NCBI RefSeq assembly: GCF_034439435.1
Contig: NZ_JAPCKJ010000001.1
Location: 310,001 to 374,000, forward strand
Direction of reading: 5' to 3'
Length of the DNA stretch: 64,000 bases
Source: Sarcina sp034439435
GTDB taxonomy: Bacteria > Bacillota > Clostridia > Clostridiales > Clostridiaceae
This document shows positions 44,715-53,667 of the stretch, in pieces; position 1 is the first letter of the stretch, and every line of letters begins with the position of its first letter. A model generated the notes under the pieces. It ran no database searches and had not been told where the DNA came from. It saw only the letters and a list, made by a program, of their open reading frames with translations. Position numbers and translations under genes: made by a program.

Positions 44715-45347
44715 CTAAATACTTTCTAATGCTTTTTTAGCAAGTATATCTGCCATATCATTGAATTTATTTCCACTATGTCCTTTTATTTTTTTAAATT
44801 TAATATTTATAACTTTAAATTTTTCTTGCATAAATTCATGATAATTTTGAGTTATTCTATTGTTTCTTTTCCAAGTACCTAAAGCCCAGCTCTCTATTCC
44901 TTGGTAATCATAACAAAGTATTATTTCTTTATATCCATTTTTTACGGCATACTCTGTTGCTTTCATAGCACCTTCAACTTCACCTGATACATTTCTTAAA
45001 GCTATCGCTTCTTTATCATGTCCAACACCATTATCCTTAAATAAAACCTCATTGTTTTTTACAACTAAAAATCCATAAGAGTAATTTTCCTTATGAACCA
45101 TGAAACTACCATCTACATAGATATAAATGGAATCATCATTAACTTTCTCTTCATTTCCCTTAACTTCTAAAGAAATCCCACTATTTGTGTGAAGAGAAAT
45201 AAAATTTTCTGCCTCTTCTATTGAAGTGAAACTTTTATATTTAGCTCCCTTACATCCTATAACCTCTTTTTGACATTCAGGCCATGTTTCAACAATCTTA
45301 GGAACTCCTGATTTTCCTTTTGCTATAGCATAATATTTTTTAGCCAT
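44715..45347 (-). CDS. rnhA: ribonuclease HI with N-terminal hybrid-binding domain
   Basis: 210 residues. The N-terminal ~50 residues (KKYYAIAKGKSGVPKIVETWPECQKEVIGCKGAKYKSF) form the viroplasmin-type RNA/DNA-hybrid-binding domain. RNase H follows at ~70-210 with the acidic site Asp in IYVDGSF, Glu in GEVEGAMKA, Asp in ILCYDYQG and late Asp/His in KGHSGNKFNDMADILA. It cuts RNA in hybrids. ATG after AGGAG; 13 bases from the preceding gene. Confidence 0.93.
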   Translation of the reverse strand: MAKKYYAIAKGKSGVPKIVETWPECQKEVIGCKGAKYKSFTSIEEAENFISLHTNSGISLEVKGNEEKVNDDSIYIYVDGSFMVHKENYSYGFLVVKNNEVLFKDNGVGHDKEAIALRNVSGEVEGAMKATEYAVKNGYKEIILCYDYQGIESWALGTWKRNNRITQNYHEFMQEKFKVINIKFKKIKGHSGNKFNDMADILAKKALESI

Positions 45348-45360
45348 TATTTTACTCCTT

Positions 45361-46332
45361 CTAATTACTTATTAAATCTATGACTTCATATATATTATCT
45401 AAGTTATTTGCTCCTGTAAATCCACTAAAGAAATCTACAGTTTTTCTTAAAATAACCACAAATTCATTTTTACCTTGCCAGTTCTCTAAAATAATATCTA
45501 TATCTACATCATTTATTATTCTATTTAAAGCAAAAAATACAACACTTATGTCATCTAACGCTCCTATAAAAGGTATTTTATCTGGTAATATATCAAAAGG
45601 ACAGCTTACATAAGCTAGAGAAGCACCTACTACAGCTTTAGTTTTAATTGGAACTCTACTATCTTTTAAAAGTCTAAATATTAAAGCTACTATATCTGGT
45701 ATAAACATTATGTAATCCTTATAAGCCTGAGCTTTTTCTGGAATATGTTCAACTACATATTCTCTACTACTTGTGTACATATCCTCAACCTTTTGTACAT
45801 CTATACTCATAATATAGTCATCATTTTTTTCTTCATGCTCAATTTCTTCTCTTACTTCAATTTCTAATGCTGGTTCTTTTACTTTTGAAAGCTCAACATC
45901 TATCTTTTCTAAGTTTACATTTAAAGTATTTTCTTGAATTTTTAAGTCTTTAAAGTTTAAATTTAAAAAAGGTATCTTATCTAGTATTGTTTTATAACTT
46001 ATAAGTATTTTATCCTGTTTTACTAGTATTCCTTGATTTTTAAAACCTTTTAAAGCTATTTTAAGCCCTATCTTTCTAAAAGGCTTTAAAATTCCAACAC
46101 TCATAAGTTTAGCCTTAGAAAATTCAATAACTAAGTTATCTCCTTCTAAGCCTAGAACATCTATTGTTGCCTTAAATCCCAGTGCAAGAATCTTTTTAAA
46201 TACACCTTCCACTTCTATTTTATTATTTATTTTTAAACTCTTTATTTCTAATCCTTCTATTTTTACAAAATCATTAATAAAACTCATTAAATCATCTGCA
46301 CTTAATTTTATGTCTATATTTGAAATTTGCAA
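45361..46332 (-). CDS. DUF1232 (YkvA-like) domain protein
   Basis: 323 residues from TTG, with GGGAGAG upstream. Residues ~1-160 have no family I recognise and are rich in beta-type IxLK repeats. Residues ~225-285 hold the DUF1232 motif (VPIKTKAVVGASLAYVSCPFDILPDKIPFIGALDDISVV), a short paired-helix membrane domain. Function unknown. Likely co-transcribed with rnhA, 13 bases apart. Confidence 0.75.
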   Translation of the reverse strand: MQISNIDIKLSADDLMSFINDFVKIEGLEIKSLKINNKIEVEGVFKKILALGFKATIDVLGLEGDNLVIEFSKAKLMSVGILKPFRKIGLKIALKGFKNQGILVKQDKILISYKTILDKIPFLNLNFKDLKIQENTLNVNLEKIDVELSKVKEPALEIEVREEIEHEEKNDDYIMSIDVQKVEDMYTSSREYVVEHIPEKAQAYKDYIMFIPDIVALIFRLLKDSRVPIKTKAVVGASLAYVSCPFDILPDKIPFIGALDDISVVFFALNRIINDVDIDIILENWQGKNEFVVILRKTVDFFSGFTGANNLDNIYEVIDLISN

Positions 46333-46575
46333 AATACTTCTCTCCCTATCTACTTAATATTTAACCATCTTTTAGTATATCTTATTTACTTCTAATTTTA
46401 AAGGTAAATTATCCAATAGATTCCACTTACTAATATACTGTACTTTTCCCCATAACTTACCTTGGTAAAACTTATAGAATTAATTAGACTTATTTTTTTA
46501 ACACTGTCTAATAATAATTGTTTCTAGTTAATGTATTAGAAACTTTAATTACTCCAAACCAAATATTATATACAA

Positions 46576-46606
46576 AAAATCCTCTGTTTTACTCACAGAG
46601 GATTTT
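46576..46606 (-). terminator. rhomboid gene terminator
   Basis: AAAATCCTCTGT and ACAGAGGATTTT, 12 pairs, followed on the minus strand by TTTTTGTATA; 6 bases after the stop. Confidence 0.9.
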
Positions 46607-46612
46607 GTATTT

Positions 46613-47644
46613 TTATTTATTTTTTATTACTTTATAATTATGGAAGAAAAGACCTAATATAGCTCCACCTATAAATCCACCAAAATGAGCTGATATATCT
46701 ATGCCATTCATTGATAAACCAATAAATACATTTAATAATATAATAATTATTATATTGGTTACTAATCCCTTACCAATTCTATCTTTTTCATAAAAAGCAA
46801 AAACTAGGGCAGCGCCTAAAAGTCCAAATATTGCTCCTGAAGCTCCAACTCCCATAACTGGAGAGAAATATAAGCTAAATATACTAGCTAATATTCCTGA
46901 TACAAAATAAATAACTAAGTATTTTTTTGCTCCATACACTCGTTCTATGAAGTCACCTAATATATATAAAGCATACATATTAAATAAAAGATGAATTATT
47001 CCAGCATGTAAGAACATAGATGTTATTAATCTGTAATACTGTCCTTGTAGAAGTATTGCATTATTATGCTTAGCACCCATCCAGTATAGAATTTGTGGAT
47101 TTACACTTAACAAATTCTTGAAAAAGCCATCTCCTAAAACAGTAGCTACAATAAGACAAATTAAAAAAGCTAAGATATTTAAACCAATTAAAATACTTGT
47201 TACTTTTCCACATCTTATTTTCTTATACCACGGAATTTTAGGTTCTTCTTTCTTCTTTAATAAAAATTCTAATATTTTAACTAGAGGCTCAGAGCTTCTA
47301 TCACTTTTTAAAACTTCCTTTTTTTGAGCATCAACAATTATTCTATGACAATTCTTATCTATAGAAAAATCATCTTCCTCTCCTTCAGCACTATTATAGT
47401 TTTTATAAAGAATTATATTATGAAGAGAATAAGGTTTATCTAAACTCTTTAAATAATCTTCTGCTATTTTAAAATTCTCATCTTCTTCATAAGACTTAGA
47501 TATTATAACAGCATACTTTCCTTCATTATTAACAGTTTTTATAGCTATCCATAATTCTTTATTATTTTCTCCTTTTAGATTTTCTACATAAAAACCATAA
47601 TTATTTATTAGTAAATTGAAATAATCTTGCTCAAATCTACTCAT
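46613..47644 (-). CDS. rhomboid family intramembrane serine protease
   Basis: 343 residues. A ~150-residue cytoplasmic N-terminal domain of unknown family precedes about seven membrane segments. Catalytic Ser in GVGASGAIFGLLGA (about 268) and His in SAHFGGFIGGAILG (about 320); HLLFNMYALY holds the usual HxxxN-like loop. It cleaves membrane proteins within the bilayer. ATG after GAGGAGAG; 16 bases from pepF, so a likely operon. Confidence 0.92.
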   Translation of the reverse strand: MSRFEQDYFNLLINNYGFYVENLKGENNKELWIAIKTVNNEGKYAVIISKSYEEDENFKIAEDYLKSLDKPYSLHNIILYKNYNSAEGEEDDFSIDKNCHRIIVDAQKKEVLKSDRSSEPLVKILEFLLKKKEEPKIPWYKKIRCGKVTSILIGLNILAFLICLIVATVLGDGFFKNLLSVNPQILYWMGAKHNNAILLQGQYYRLITSMFLHAGIIHLLFNMYALYILGDFIERVYGAKKYLVIYFVSGILASIFSLYFSPVMGVGASGAIFGLLGAALVFAFYEKDRIGKGLVTNIIIIILLNVFIGLSMNGIDISAHFGGFIGGAILGLFFHNYKVIKNK

Positions 47645-47660
47645 AGCCTCTCCTCATTTT

Positions 47661-49460
47661 CTAAATTATTTCTTCTAACATATCTAAAAGTTCATTAAAT
47701 CTATCTAAAGTATCTTTAAGAGGTTTAGAAGTTGTCATATCTACTCCTGCCATTTTCAATGTATCTATAGGATACATTGATCCTCCAGCTTTTAAGAAAC
47801 TCTTATATTTTTCAACAGCTTCTTCTCCTTCTGTAAGTATTGAATTTGCAAAGGATGCTGCTGCTGCATATCCTGTGGCATATTGATATACATAGAAATC
47901 AGAATAAAAGTGAGGTATTCTAGCCCATTCTATAGAAATTTCTTCATCTACAATCATATCTTCTCCAAAATATTTCACATTTATATCTTTCCACATTTTG
48001 CATAAGTCTTCTGAAGTAAGAGATTCTCCATTTTCAATAGCTTCATGAGTCTTAAGTTCAAAATCTGCAAACATTAATTGTCTAAATACAGTTGTTCTTA
48101 TTTGCTCTAACTCTTGATTTATTAGGTATAATTTTTTATTCTTATCCTTTTCATTTTCTATTAAATGATGTATAAGTAATATTTCATTTGTTGTTGAGGC
48201 AACCTCTGCACAGAAAAGGCTATAATCCCCATATATATAAGGTTGTGTTTTTCTAGTATAGTAAGAATGAATTGAATGCCCCATTTCATGAGCTAAAGTT
48301 GAAGCATCATTTAACTCATAATTATAGTTTAAAAGAACATATGGCATCGTATCGTATGTTCCCCATGAGTAAGCTCCACTTCTCTTACCTTTGTTTTCAT
48401 ATACATCTATCCATCCTTCATTTATTCCTTCATTGAATATATCTAAATATTCTTTTCCTAAAGGCTTTAATCCTTCCTCAACTAAATTTATAGCATCCTT
48501 ATATTCTAAATTTTCTTTTTCAGATTCTATAACTGGAACATATAAATCATACATATGCATTTCATCTAAATTAAGTAGTTTCTTCTTTATTCCAACATAT
48601 CTATGAAGAGCCTCAATATTTTCATCCACTGTTTTTAAAGCATTATAATATACCTCTACTGGAATATTGTTAGGCTTTAAAGAAGCTTCTAAAGAACTAT
48701 TATATTTTCTTGTTTTGCTTTCAAAAACAAAATTCTTTATGGAACTAGCTAAACTTGTTGCTAATGTATTTTCATATTTTTTATATGTTCCAAATAAAAG
48801 TTTAAATGCATCTTCTCTTACTCTTCTATTTTTACTCTTTATAAAAGAACTATAGTTACCTTCACTTAATTCTACTTTAGCACCATTTTCATCAGTTATT
48901 TCTCCAAAAGTTATATCCGAATTGGTAAGCATTGAATATATACTTTCTGCTGCTCCTAAACAATCTGAAACTGATGCTAAAACTGCCTCTACCTCTTTTG
49001 ATAATATATGTGGTTTTTCCTTTAATATCATTTCAAAATATATTTTATATTTCTCTAAATCTTTATCTTCCTTTATGAAGCCTTCAATTGTTCCTTCTTT
49101 TAAACTTAGTATTTCTGGAACAAAATAAGCAGTATAACTTGAAAATTCTGCTGAATATGGATCTATTTTATTTACTAGAGTCTGCATTTCAGAGTTAGAT
49201 GTATCCTCATGGCTTCTCATATGTGCATAAACATATAACTTTCCAAGCTTCCTACTTAATTCTTCATTTAATGCAAGAAACGCTTTTAAGTCTTCTTTAT
49301 TTCCAAGTTTGCCCTCAAATTCTTTTAATCTTGGAGCTTCATTTTTTAATTGATTTAATTCCTCATTCCAAAGAGTTGGAGTTTCATAAATTTTATCAAT
49401 TCTCCACTTATCACTTTCTGGAATTTCCTCTCTTCTTCTAAGCTTTTTAACCTCACTCAT
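47661..49460 (-). CDS. pepF: oligoendopeptidase F
   Basis: 599 residues, M3 family. Zinc site HEMGHSIHSYYT (about 387-398) with the third ligand Glu in FCAEVASTTNEI. N-terminal helical domain and the C-terminal GSMYPIDTLKMAGVDM typical of PepF. Cytoplasmic degradation of short peptides. ATG after GAAAGGAG; 20 bases after the upstream small gene. Confidence 0.96.
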   Translation of the reverse strand: MSEVKKLRRREEIPESDKWRIDKIYETPTLWNEELNQLKNEAPRLKEFEGKLGNKEDLKAFLALNEELSRKLGKLYVYAHMRSHEDTSNSEMQTLVNKIDPYSAEFSSYTAYFVPEILSLKEGTIEGFIKEDKDLEKYKIYFEMILKEKPHILSKEVEAVLASVSDCLGAAESIYSMLTNSDITFGEITDENGAKVELSEGNYSSFIKSKNRRVREDAFKLLFGTYKKYENTLATSLASSIKNFVFESKTRKYNSSLEASLKPNNIPVEVYYNALKTVDENIEALHRYVGIKKKLLNLDEMHMYDLYVPVIESEKENLEYKDAINLVEEGLKPLGKEYLDIFNEGINEGWIDVYENKGKRSGAYSWGTYDTMPYVLLNYNYELNDASTLAHEMGHSIHSYYTRKTQPYIYGDYSLFCAEVASTTNEILLIHHLIENEKDKNKKLYLINQELEQIRTTVFRQLMFADFELKTHEAIENGESLTSEDLCKMWKDINVKYFGEDMIVDEEISIEWARIPHFYSDFYVYQYATGYAAAASFANSILTEGEEAVEKYKSFLKAGGSMYPIDTLKMAGVDMTTSKPLKDTLDRFNELLDMLEEII

Positions 49461-49480
49461 TATAATTCTCCTTTCAACTA

Positions 49481-49879
49481 TTATTTATAATCTTCTTCTT
49501 TACCCTTTATATCCTCAAACACCTTATTCATATGTTCATTTATGATTGAGCAAACCTCATTTAAAACTGCTCTCATTTCCTCATGTTCATCATCAAACTT
49601 AAATTTAACCACCCAAGTTGGATTATATTCTTCATCAAACTCTTCTACTATATATCCTAATGAAGTAAGAGCCTCCACATTAAACAAATCATATATTGCT
49701 GAAAATTCCCATTCTTCAACATCTTTATCAGTATCAAAAAATAGACTTACATCTCCATCTATGCAATATAATTTTTTAACATAATTAGTTCCATCTCCAA
49801 CGGAATAACTTCCTAATTCTCCTTTTATAGCTCCACTTTCTTTATCTTTTTCCATTATAACTAATGAAGAAAAATCCAT
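49481..49879 (-). CDS. conserved hypothetical, DUF6762-like
   Basis: 132 residues, acidic, no membrane segment or signal. It resembles an uncharacterised clostridial family I recall as DUF6762 (FSSLVIMEKDKESG near the start, VNEVCSIINEHM-like helix near the end). ATG after GGAAAGGATG. First gene of pepF-rhomboid unit. Function unknown and family name held with modest confidence. Confidence 0.6.
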   Translation of the reverse strand: MDFSSLVIMEKDKESGAIKGELGSYSVGDGTNYVKKLYCIDGDVSLFFDTDKDVEEWEFSAIYDLFNVEALTSLGYIVEEFDEEYNPTWVVKFKFDDEHEEMRAVLNEVCSIINEHMNKVFEDIKGKEEDYK

Positions 49880-50048
49880 ACTATCTCATCCTTTCCTGTT
49901 TTGTCATATATACTAATTATAAATTTTCTTTTTATATTTTCAAGTGTATATATAACATATATAAATAATGTAACATTTCTACTCTTTATACATTTGTAAA
50001 ATTATGGTAATATACTTCTATATATCATTATAAATAGAGGTGATTTTT

Positions 50049-50384
50049 TTGAATAAATTTTTACTTAGACGCATAATTTTAGCAATATCTTTATTTTTTA
50101 TAATTATATTTTCAAGTGCTTTTATTATTAATAAAATTTATGTTAAACAAAAGTGTAAAGATTTATACTTCGCTACTGAACATTTAACCACCAAAGGAAA
50201 TATGGAAAATAGTCTTTTAAGAATTGAAAACTTCGAACTATCCTTTTTAGATGAAGATATAGCTGTTGTGCAAATTAATGGACTAAGCTATGAAAAGCCT
50301 CGTAAATCAATTTCTTGCAATGCATACTTTGAAAAAAACAAAAATTCTATTTGGAATTTAAAGAGAATTGAGAGGCTAACTTAA
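50049..50384 (+). CDS. small protein with N-terminal membrane anchor, unknown function
   Basis: 111 residues from the TTG at 50049 (AGAGGTGAT upstream); an in-frame GTG at 50040 lies inside that site. One helix at about 6-27 (LRRIILAISLFFIIIFSSAFII), then a short extracytoplasmic domain of ~80 residues with no recognisable family. It lies 72 bases upstream of the zinc-type ABC genes but has the Fur-type operator and a promoter after it, so it is likely separate. Confidence 0.55.
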   Translation: MNKFLLRRIILAISLFFIIIFSSAFIINKIYVKQKCKDLYFATEHLTTKGNMENSLLRIENFELSFLDEDIAVVQINGLSYEKPRKSISCNAYFEKNKNSIWNLKRIERLT

Positions 50385-50386
50385 AA

Positions 50387-50425
50387 TGCAAATTATTTGC
50401 ACTTACCTCAAAATCAATGTATAAT
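50387..50425 (+). promoter_or_regulatory. zinc transporter promoter with Fur-family (Zur-like) 7-1-7 operator
   Basis: TGCAAATTATTTGCA (50387-50401) is a perfect 7-1-7 inverted repeat with the AAT-N-ATT core shared by Fur, Zur and PerR boxes. It overlaps TTGCAC (50397-50402), which is 17 bases from TATAAT (50420-50425). A repressor bound here would block the -35. Zur is the natural candidate before zinc-type ABC genes. Confidence 0.7.
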
Positions 50426-50456
50426 TTATTTAGAATTATACTAGGAGTGATACAAT

Positions 50457-51125
50457 TTGATAAAAATAAATAATCTTTCCTTTTCCTATAGTGGTAAAAA
50501 GCCCTATCAACTTGATGATATAAACTTATCTTTGCCTAAAAATGAGTTTATTTCAATAGTAGGAGAAAATGGAAGTTCTAAAACTACTCTTTTAAAGCTT
50601 CTTTTAGGATATTTAAAACCTATTAAAGGGAATATTGAAATAAATTTAAATAGTGTTGGGTATGTTCCTCAAAAAGTTGATAACTTCAACTCTCAATTTT
50701 CTATCACAGTTTATGAAATATTAAAAATACATTTAAAAACTCTAAAAATAAAAGACAAAGGCGAAATAGACAGAGTTCTTTCAGCTGTTAATATGCTAGA
50801 TTTTAAAAATAGATTAATAGGTTCTCTTTCTGGTGGTCAACAGCAAAGGGTTTTTATAGCAAGAGCTTTAATTGGTCATCCAGATATATTAATACTAGAT
50901 GAACCATCTACAGGAATAGATGAAAAAACTCAAAAAGATATATATGAACTTATTTATAAATTAAACAAAGAGAAAAAAATGACTATTATATGCGTCGAAC
51001 ACAATATAAGAAAATCTCTTAAATATTCATCATATATTCTTGAATTAAAAAATGCACATGCTACTTTATTTAAAACTGATGAATATATAAAAAAACTTAA
51101 TAAAATGAATAATGAATTTATATAG
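50457..51125 (+). CDS. metal ABC transporter ATP-binding protein (AdcC/ZnuC type)
   Basis: 222 residues from TTG, AGGAGTG upstream. Walker A is GENGSSKTT with Ser in place of the usual Gly before Lys; zinc-type AdcC proteins carry a similar Ala/Ser substitution, so this is family style, not decay. Signature LSGGQQQRVFIARAL and Walker B LILDEPSTGID are intact. It powers Zn/Mn uptake with the permease gene 17 bases on. No solute-binding protein is adjacent. Confidence 0.88.
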   Translation: MIKINNLSFSYSGKKPYQLDDINLSLPKNEFISIVGENGSSKTTLLKLLLGYLKPIKGNIEINLNSVGYVPQKVDNFNSQFSITVYEILKIHLKTLKIKDKGEIDRVLSAVNMLDFKNRLIGSLSGGQQQRVFIARALIGHPDILILDEPSTGIDEKTQKDIYELIYKLNKEKKMTIICVEHNIRKSLKYSSYILELKNAHATLFKTDEYIKKLNKMNNEFI

Positions 51126-51142
51126 AAAGGGCTCTTTAAAAC

Positions 51143-51952
51143 ATGTCTATTATACAAAATATGTTTCAATTTGAATTTATGCGTAATGCATTTATGGCTG
51201 GATTTATAATATCTCTTCTATGCCCATGCATAGGACTTTTTCTTGTCTTAAAGAGATATTCAATGATAGGGGATACTCTTTCTCACTCATCCTTTGCTGG
51301 AGTTGCAATTGGATTAGTATTTGGCGTTAACCCTCTTTTAACAGCCTTTGTATTCACTACTATTTGTGCATTACTTATAGAAGTGTTAAGAAATTATTAT
51401 AAGAAATATGCAGAATTATCTATGTCTATTATACTTACTTTTAGTTTAGGTTTGGCCTTAATATTAGTTAGTAGCGGTAAGTCTAGTACAACAGTTAACT
51501 CATTTTTATTTGGAAGCATACTAACTGTCTCAAGAACTGACTTAATAATTATAGCCTTAGTTTCCTTACTTTGCTTCATAGGTATATTTTCATTATATAA
51601 CAAGCTAGTTTATACTACCTTTGATGAAGAAGGAGCTAAAGTTGCCGGAATAAACACTAAACTTATAAATTATATTTTTACAATTATAGTAGGAGCTACT
51701 ATTTCTGTTTCAATTAGAGTTATGGGAATATTAGTTATCTCTTCAATAATCGTTATACCAGCTGCAACAGCAATGCAATTTAAAAAAGGCTTTACTAAAT
51801 CTCTTATTATATCAATGATAATAGGAGTTATAGATGTTTTAAGTGGTTTAATCTTAGCTTCTCTATTTGATTTAGCTCCAGGAGGAACCATAGCTTTAAC
51901 ATCTGTAATAGTTCTTATATTTGCATTACTTTTAAACAGAAAAAAATTATAA
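51143..51952 (+). CDS. metal ABC transporter permease (AdcB/ZnuB type)
   Basis: 269 residues, about eight membrane segments. ABC-3 family marks: GDTLSHSSFAGVAIG (about 49-63), LEVLRN-like helix, and FDEEGAKVAGIN. Second gene of the transporter unit, ending 26 bases before a strong terminator. Confidence 0.88.
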   Translation: MSIIQNMFQFEFMRNAFMAGFIISLLCPCIGLFLVLKRYSMIGDTLSHSSFAGVAIGLVFGVNPLLTAFVFTTICALLIEVLRNYYKKYAELSMSIILTFSLGLALILVSSGKSSTTVNSFLFGSILTVSRTDLIIIALVSLLCFIGIFSLYNKLVYTTFDEEGAKVAGINTKLINYIFTIIVGATISVSIRVMGILVISSIIVIPAATAMQFKKGFTKSLIISMIIGVIDVLSGLILASLFDLAPGGTIALTSVIVLIFALLLNRKKL

Positions 51953-51978
51953 AATGAATTTAATAATTATAATAAACA

Positions 51979-52024
51979 AAAAGTCTATAAGTAGATATTA
52001 AAAATATCTTACTTATAGACTTTT
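51979..52024. terminator. terminator of the zinc ABC operon
   Basis: AAAAGTCTATAAGTA, with a TATCTTACTTATAG-type opposing arm and TTTTC, about 19 pairs with one bulge. Symmetric, so it also blocks the opposing strand ahead of the MATE gene. Confidence 0.9.
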
Positions 52025-52107
52025 CTTTTAATCTTTAATTATGGTTTAGAATAGTTTTAATCTTAATCACTCTTTTGATACCACTTTAAATTTATCAAGC
52101 TTTAAAA

Positions 52108-53499
52108 CTACATACTTATATGCTCTAATTCATTATCATCTTTATAGACTTTAAAAAGTTTATTCTTCTTATAAAGATATCTATATATAGCATATACCAC
52201 TACTCCCTTTAAAGCTCCAGTTATGGTTATAGCCCACCAAATTCCATCTAAACCTAAGAATTCTGGTTTACACAAAATATAAGCCATTGGTATTCTCGCC
52301 CCAGTTAGCAATATACTAATTATTGAAGGTATATATGTTCTTCCTAATCCATTAAAGGCTCCTGTTGTTGTTATTTCCACACAAACAAGAATCTGACAAT
52401 AGCCAAGTATTCTTAAATAAACAGTTCCCTGTTCTATAGCCTGTGCCTCTGGTATAAATATTCTAAAAATCTCTTCTCCAAAGAAAATTAATATAGCTGA
52501 AGCAAAAACTCCTACTACAAGAGAAATCACCATGGTTATATTAAACCCTTTTGTTATTCTCTTTAACTTGCCTGCTCCATAGTTTTGACCTACAAAACTA
52601 CTTAAAGCAGTAGAGATTCCTCCTGCTGTCATCCAAGCAATCGCTTCAACCTGTGATCCTACTTTTTGAACCGCTATAGGAACAGGCCCAAAGACAGCTA
52701 CTATTTTTCCTATAAACATTGAAAAAACAGTAAATAATCCACTTTGAAGAGCTGCCGGTAATCCAATATGAACTAGTGTTTTCATACAATTTATATTTAT
52801 TCCACTAAATAAATTTATTTTTAAATATTCAGCCTTACTCTTTATCATTATATATAAGAAACTAAGTGTAACTATAGCCTGTGCTATGACAGTTGCAAGA
52901 GCTGCACCTAAAACACCCATTTCTGGGAATATTCCTATTCCAAATATTAATACTGGATCAAATACTATATTAAATATTAACCCTATTGTATTTGCAATAA
53001 AAGGAGTTCTACTGTCTCCTGAACCTGTAAATACCGCTGTGAATACAGGATTTAAAAAATTAAATATCATTCCTAAAGCAACAGCAATCAAATAGGTCTC
53101 AGCCATATTTATAACCTCTGTATCACCTAAATTAAAAAATCCTATTAATTCACTATTAAATAAAAGCAGTATTATTGAATACAAAATAGCTAGTATAATA
53201 TTAATTTGAAATGCACTCTTTATATAATCCTTTGTACTTTCAATATCATGTCTTCCTAAACTCTGTGCAACTTTAATCTCGGCTCCTACTTTAGAAATCA
53301 TTACAAAAGCCATACCAAGCCATGGAAAGAATCCAGCTGTTCCAACAGCTGCTACAGCATTACTTCCTATTCTACCAACCCAGAGCATATCAGCCATACT
53401 ATAAGCCATTTGTATGAAAGAAGTTGCCATAATTGGTATTGAAAGTTTTATAAGGTTGCTTGTTATTTTCCCTTCTGTTAAGTCAATTCTCTTGTCCAT
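52108..53499 (-). CDS. MATE family efflux transporter
   Basis: 463 residues from the ATG at 53499 (AGGGGGAAAA upstream); the earlier frame start at 53520 has no ribosome site. About 12 membrane segments in two similar halves; PIMATSFIQMAYSMADMLWVGRIGSNAVAAVG (helix 1-2) is the DinF/NorM-type start. Exports cations or drugs using sodium or protons. No neighbour suggests the cargo. No clear terminator in the 83 bases downstream beyond the ABC hairpin. Confidence 0.92.
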   Translation of the reverse strand: MDKRIDLTEGKITSNLIKLSIPIMATSFIQMAYSMADMLWVGRIGSNAVAAVGTAGFFPWLGMAFVMISKVGAEIKVAQSLGRHDIESTKDYIKSAFQINIILAILYSIILLLFNSELIGFFNLGDTEVINMAETYLIAVALGMIFNFLNPVFTAVFTGSGDSRTPFIANTIGLIFNIVFDPVLIFGIGIFPEMGVLGAALATVIAQAIVTLSFLYIMIKSKAEYLKINLFSGININCMKTLVHIGLPAALQSGLFTVFSMFIGKIVAVFGPVPIAVQKVGSQVEAIAWMTAGGISTALSSFVGQNYGAGKLKRITKGFNITMVISLVVGVFASAILIFFGEEIFRIFIPEAQAIEQGTVYLRILGYCQILVCVEITTTGAFNGLGRTYIPSIISILLTGARIPMAYILCKPEFLGLDGIWWAITITGALKGVVVYAIYRYLYKKNKLFKVYKDDNELEHISM

Positions 53500-53667
53500 T
53501 TTTCCCCCTGTGTACCTCAAAAAATTTATTCTTACACATTATAATTCATATTATATTTAATCTAAATATATAAAATTATTTTATACAAAATAATTTTAAT
53601 TTGTTTTTTATATATATTTTTTAGTTAAGAATTTAGAAAAAGTCTTCCATCTGATTTAAAATATCTT

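Noticed and set aside
50457..51125. Defective Walker A in the zinc-type ABC ATPase (Ser for Gly)
   Set aside because: AdcC-type zinc ATPases carry a comparable Ala/Ser substitution, and all other motifs are intact, so it is not a sign of decay.
52030..52107. A possible further copy of the palindromic repeat before the MATE gene end
   Set aside because: Only loose AT-rich similarity (GGTTTAGAATAG); no matching opposite arm.
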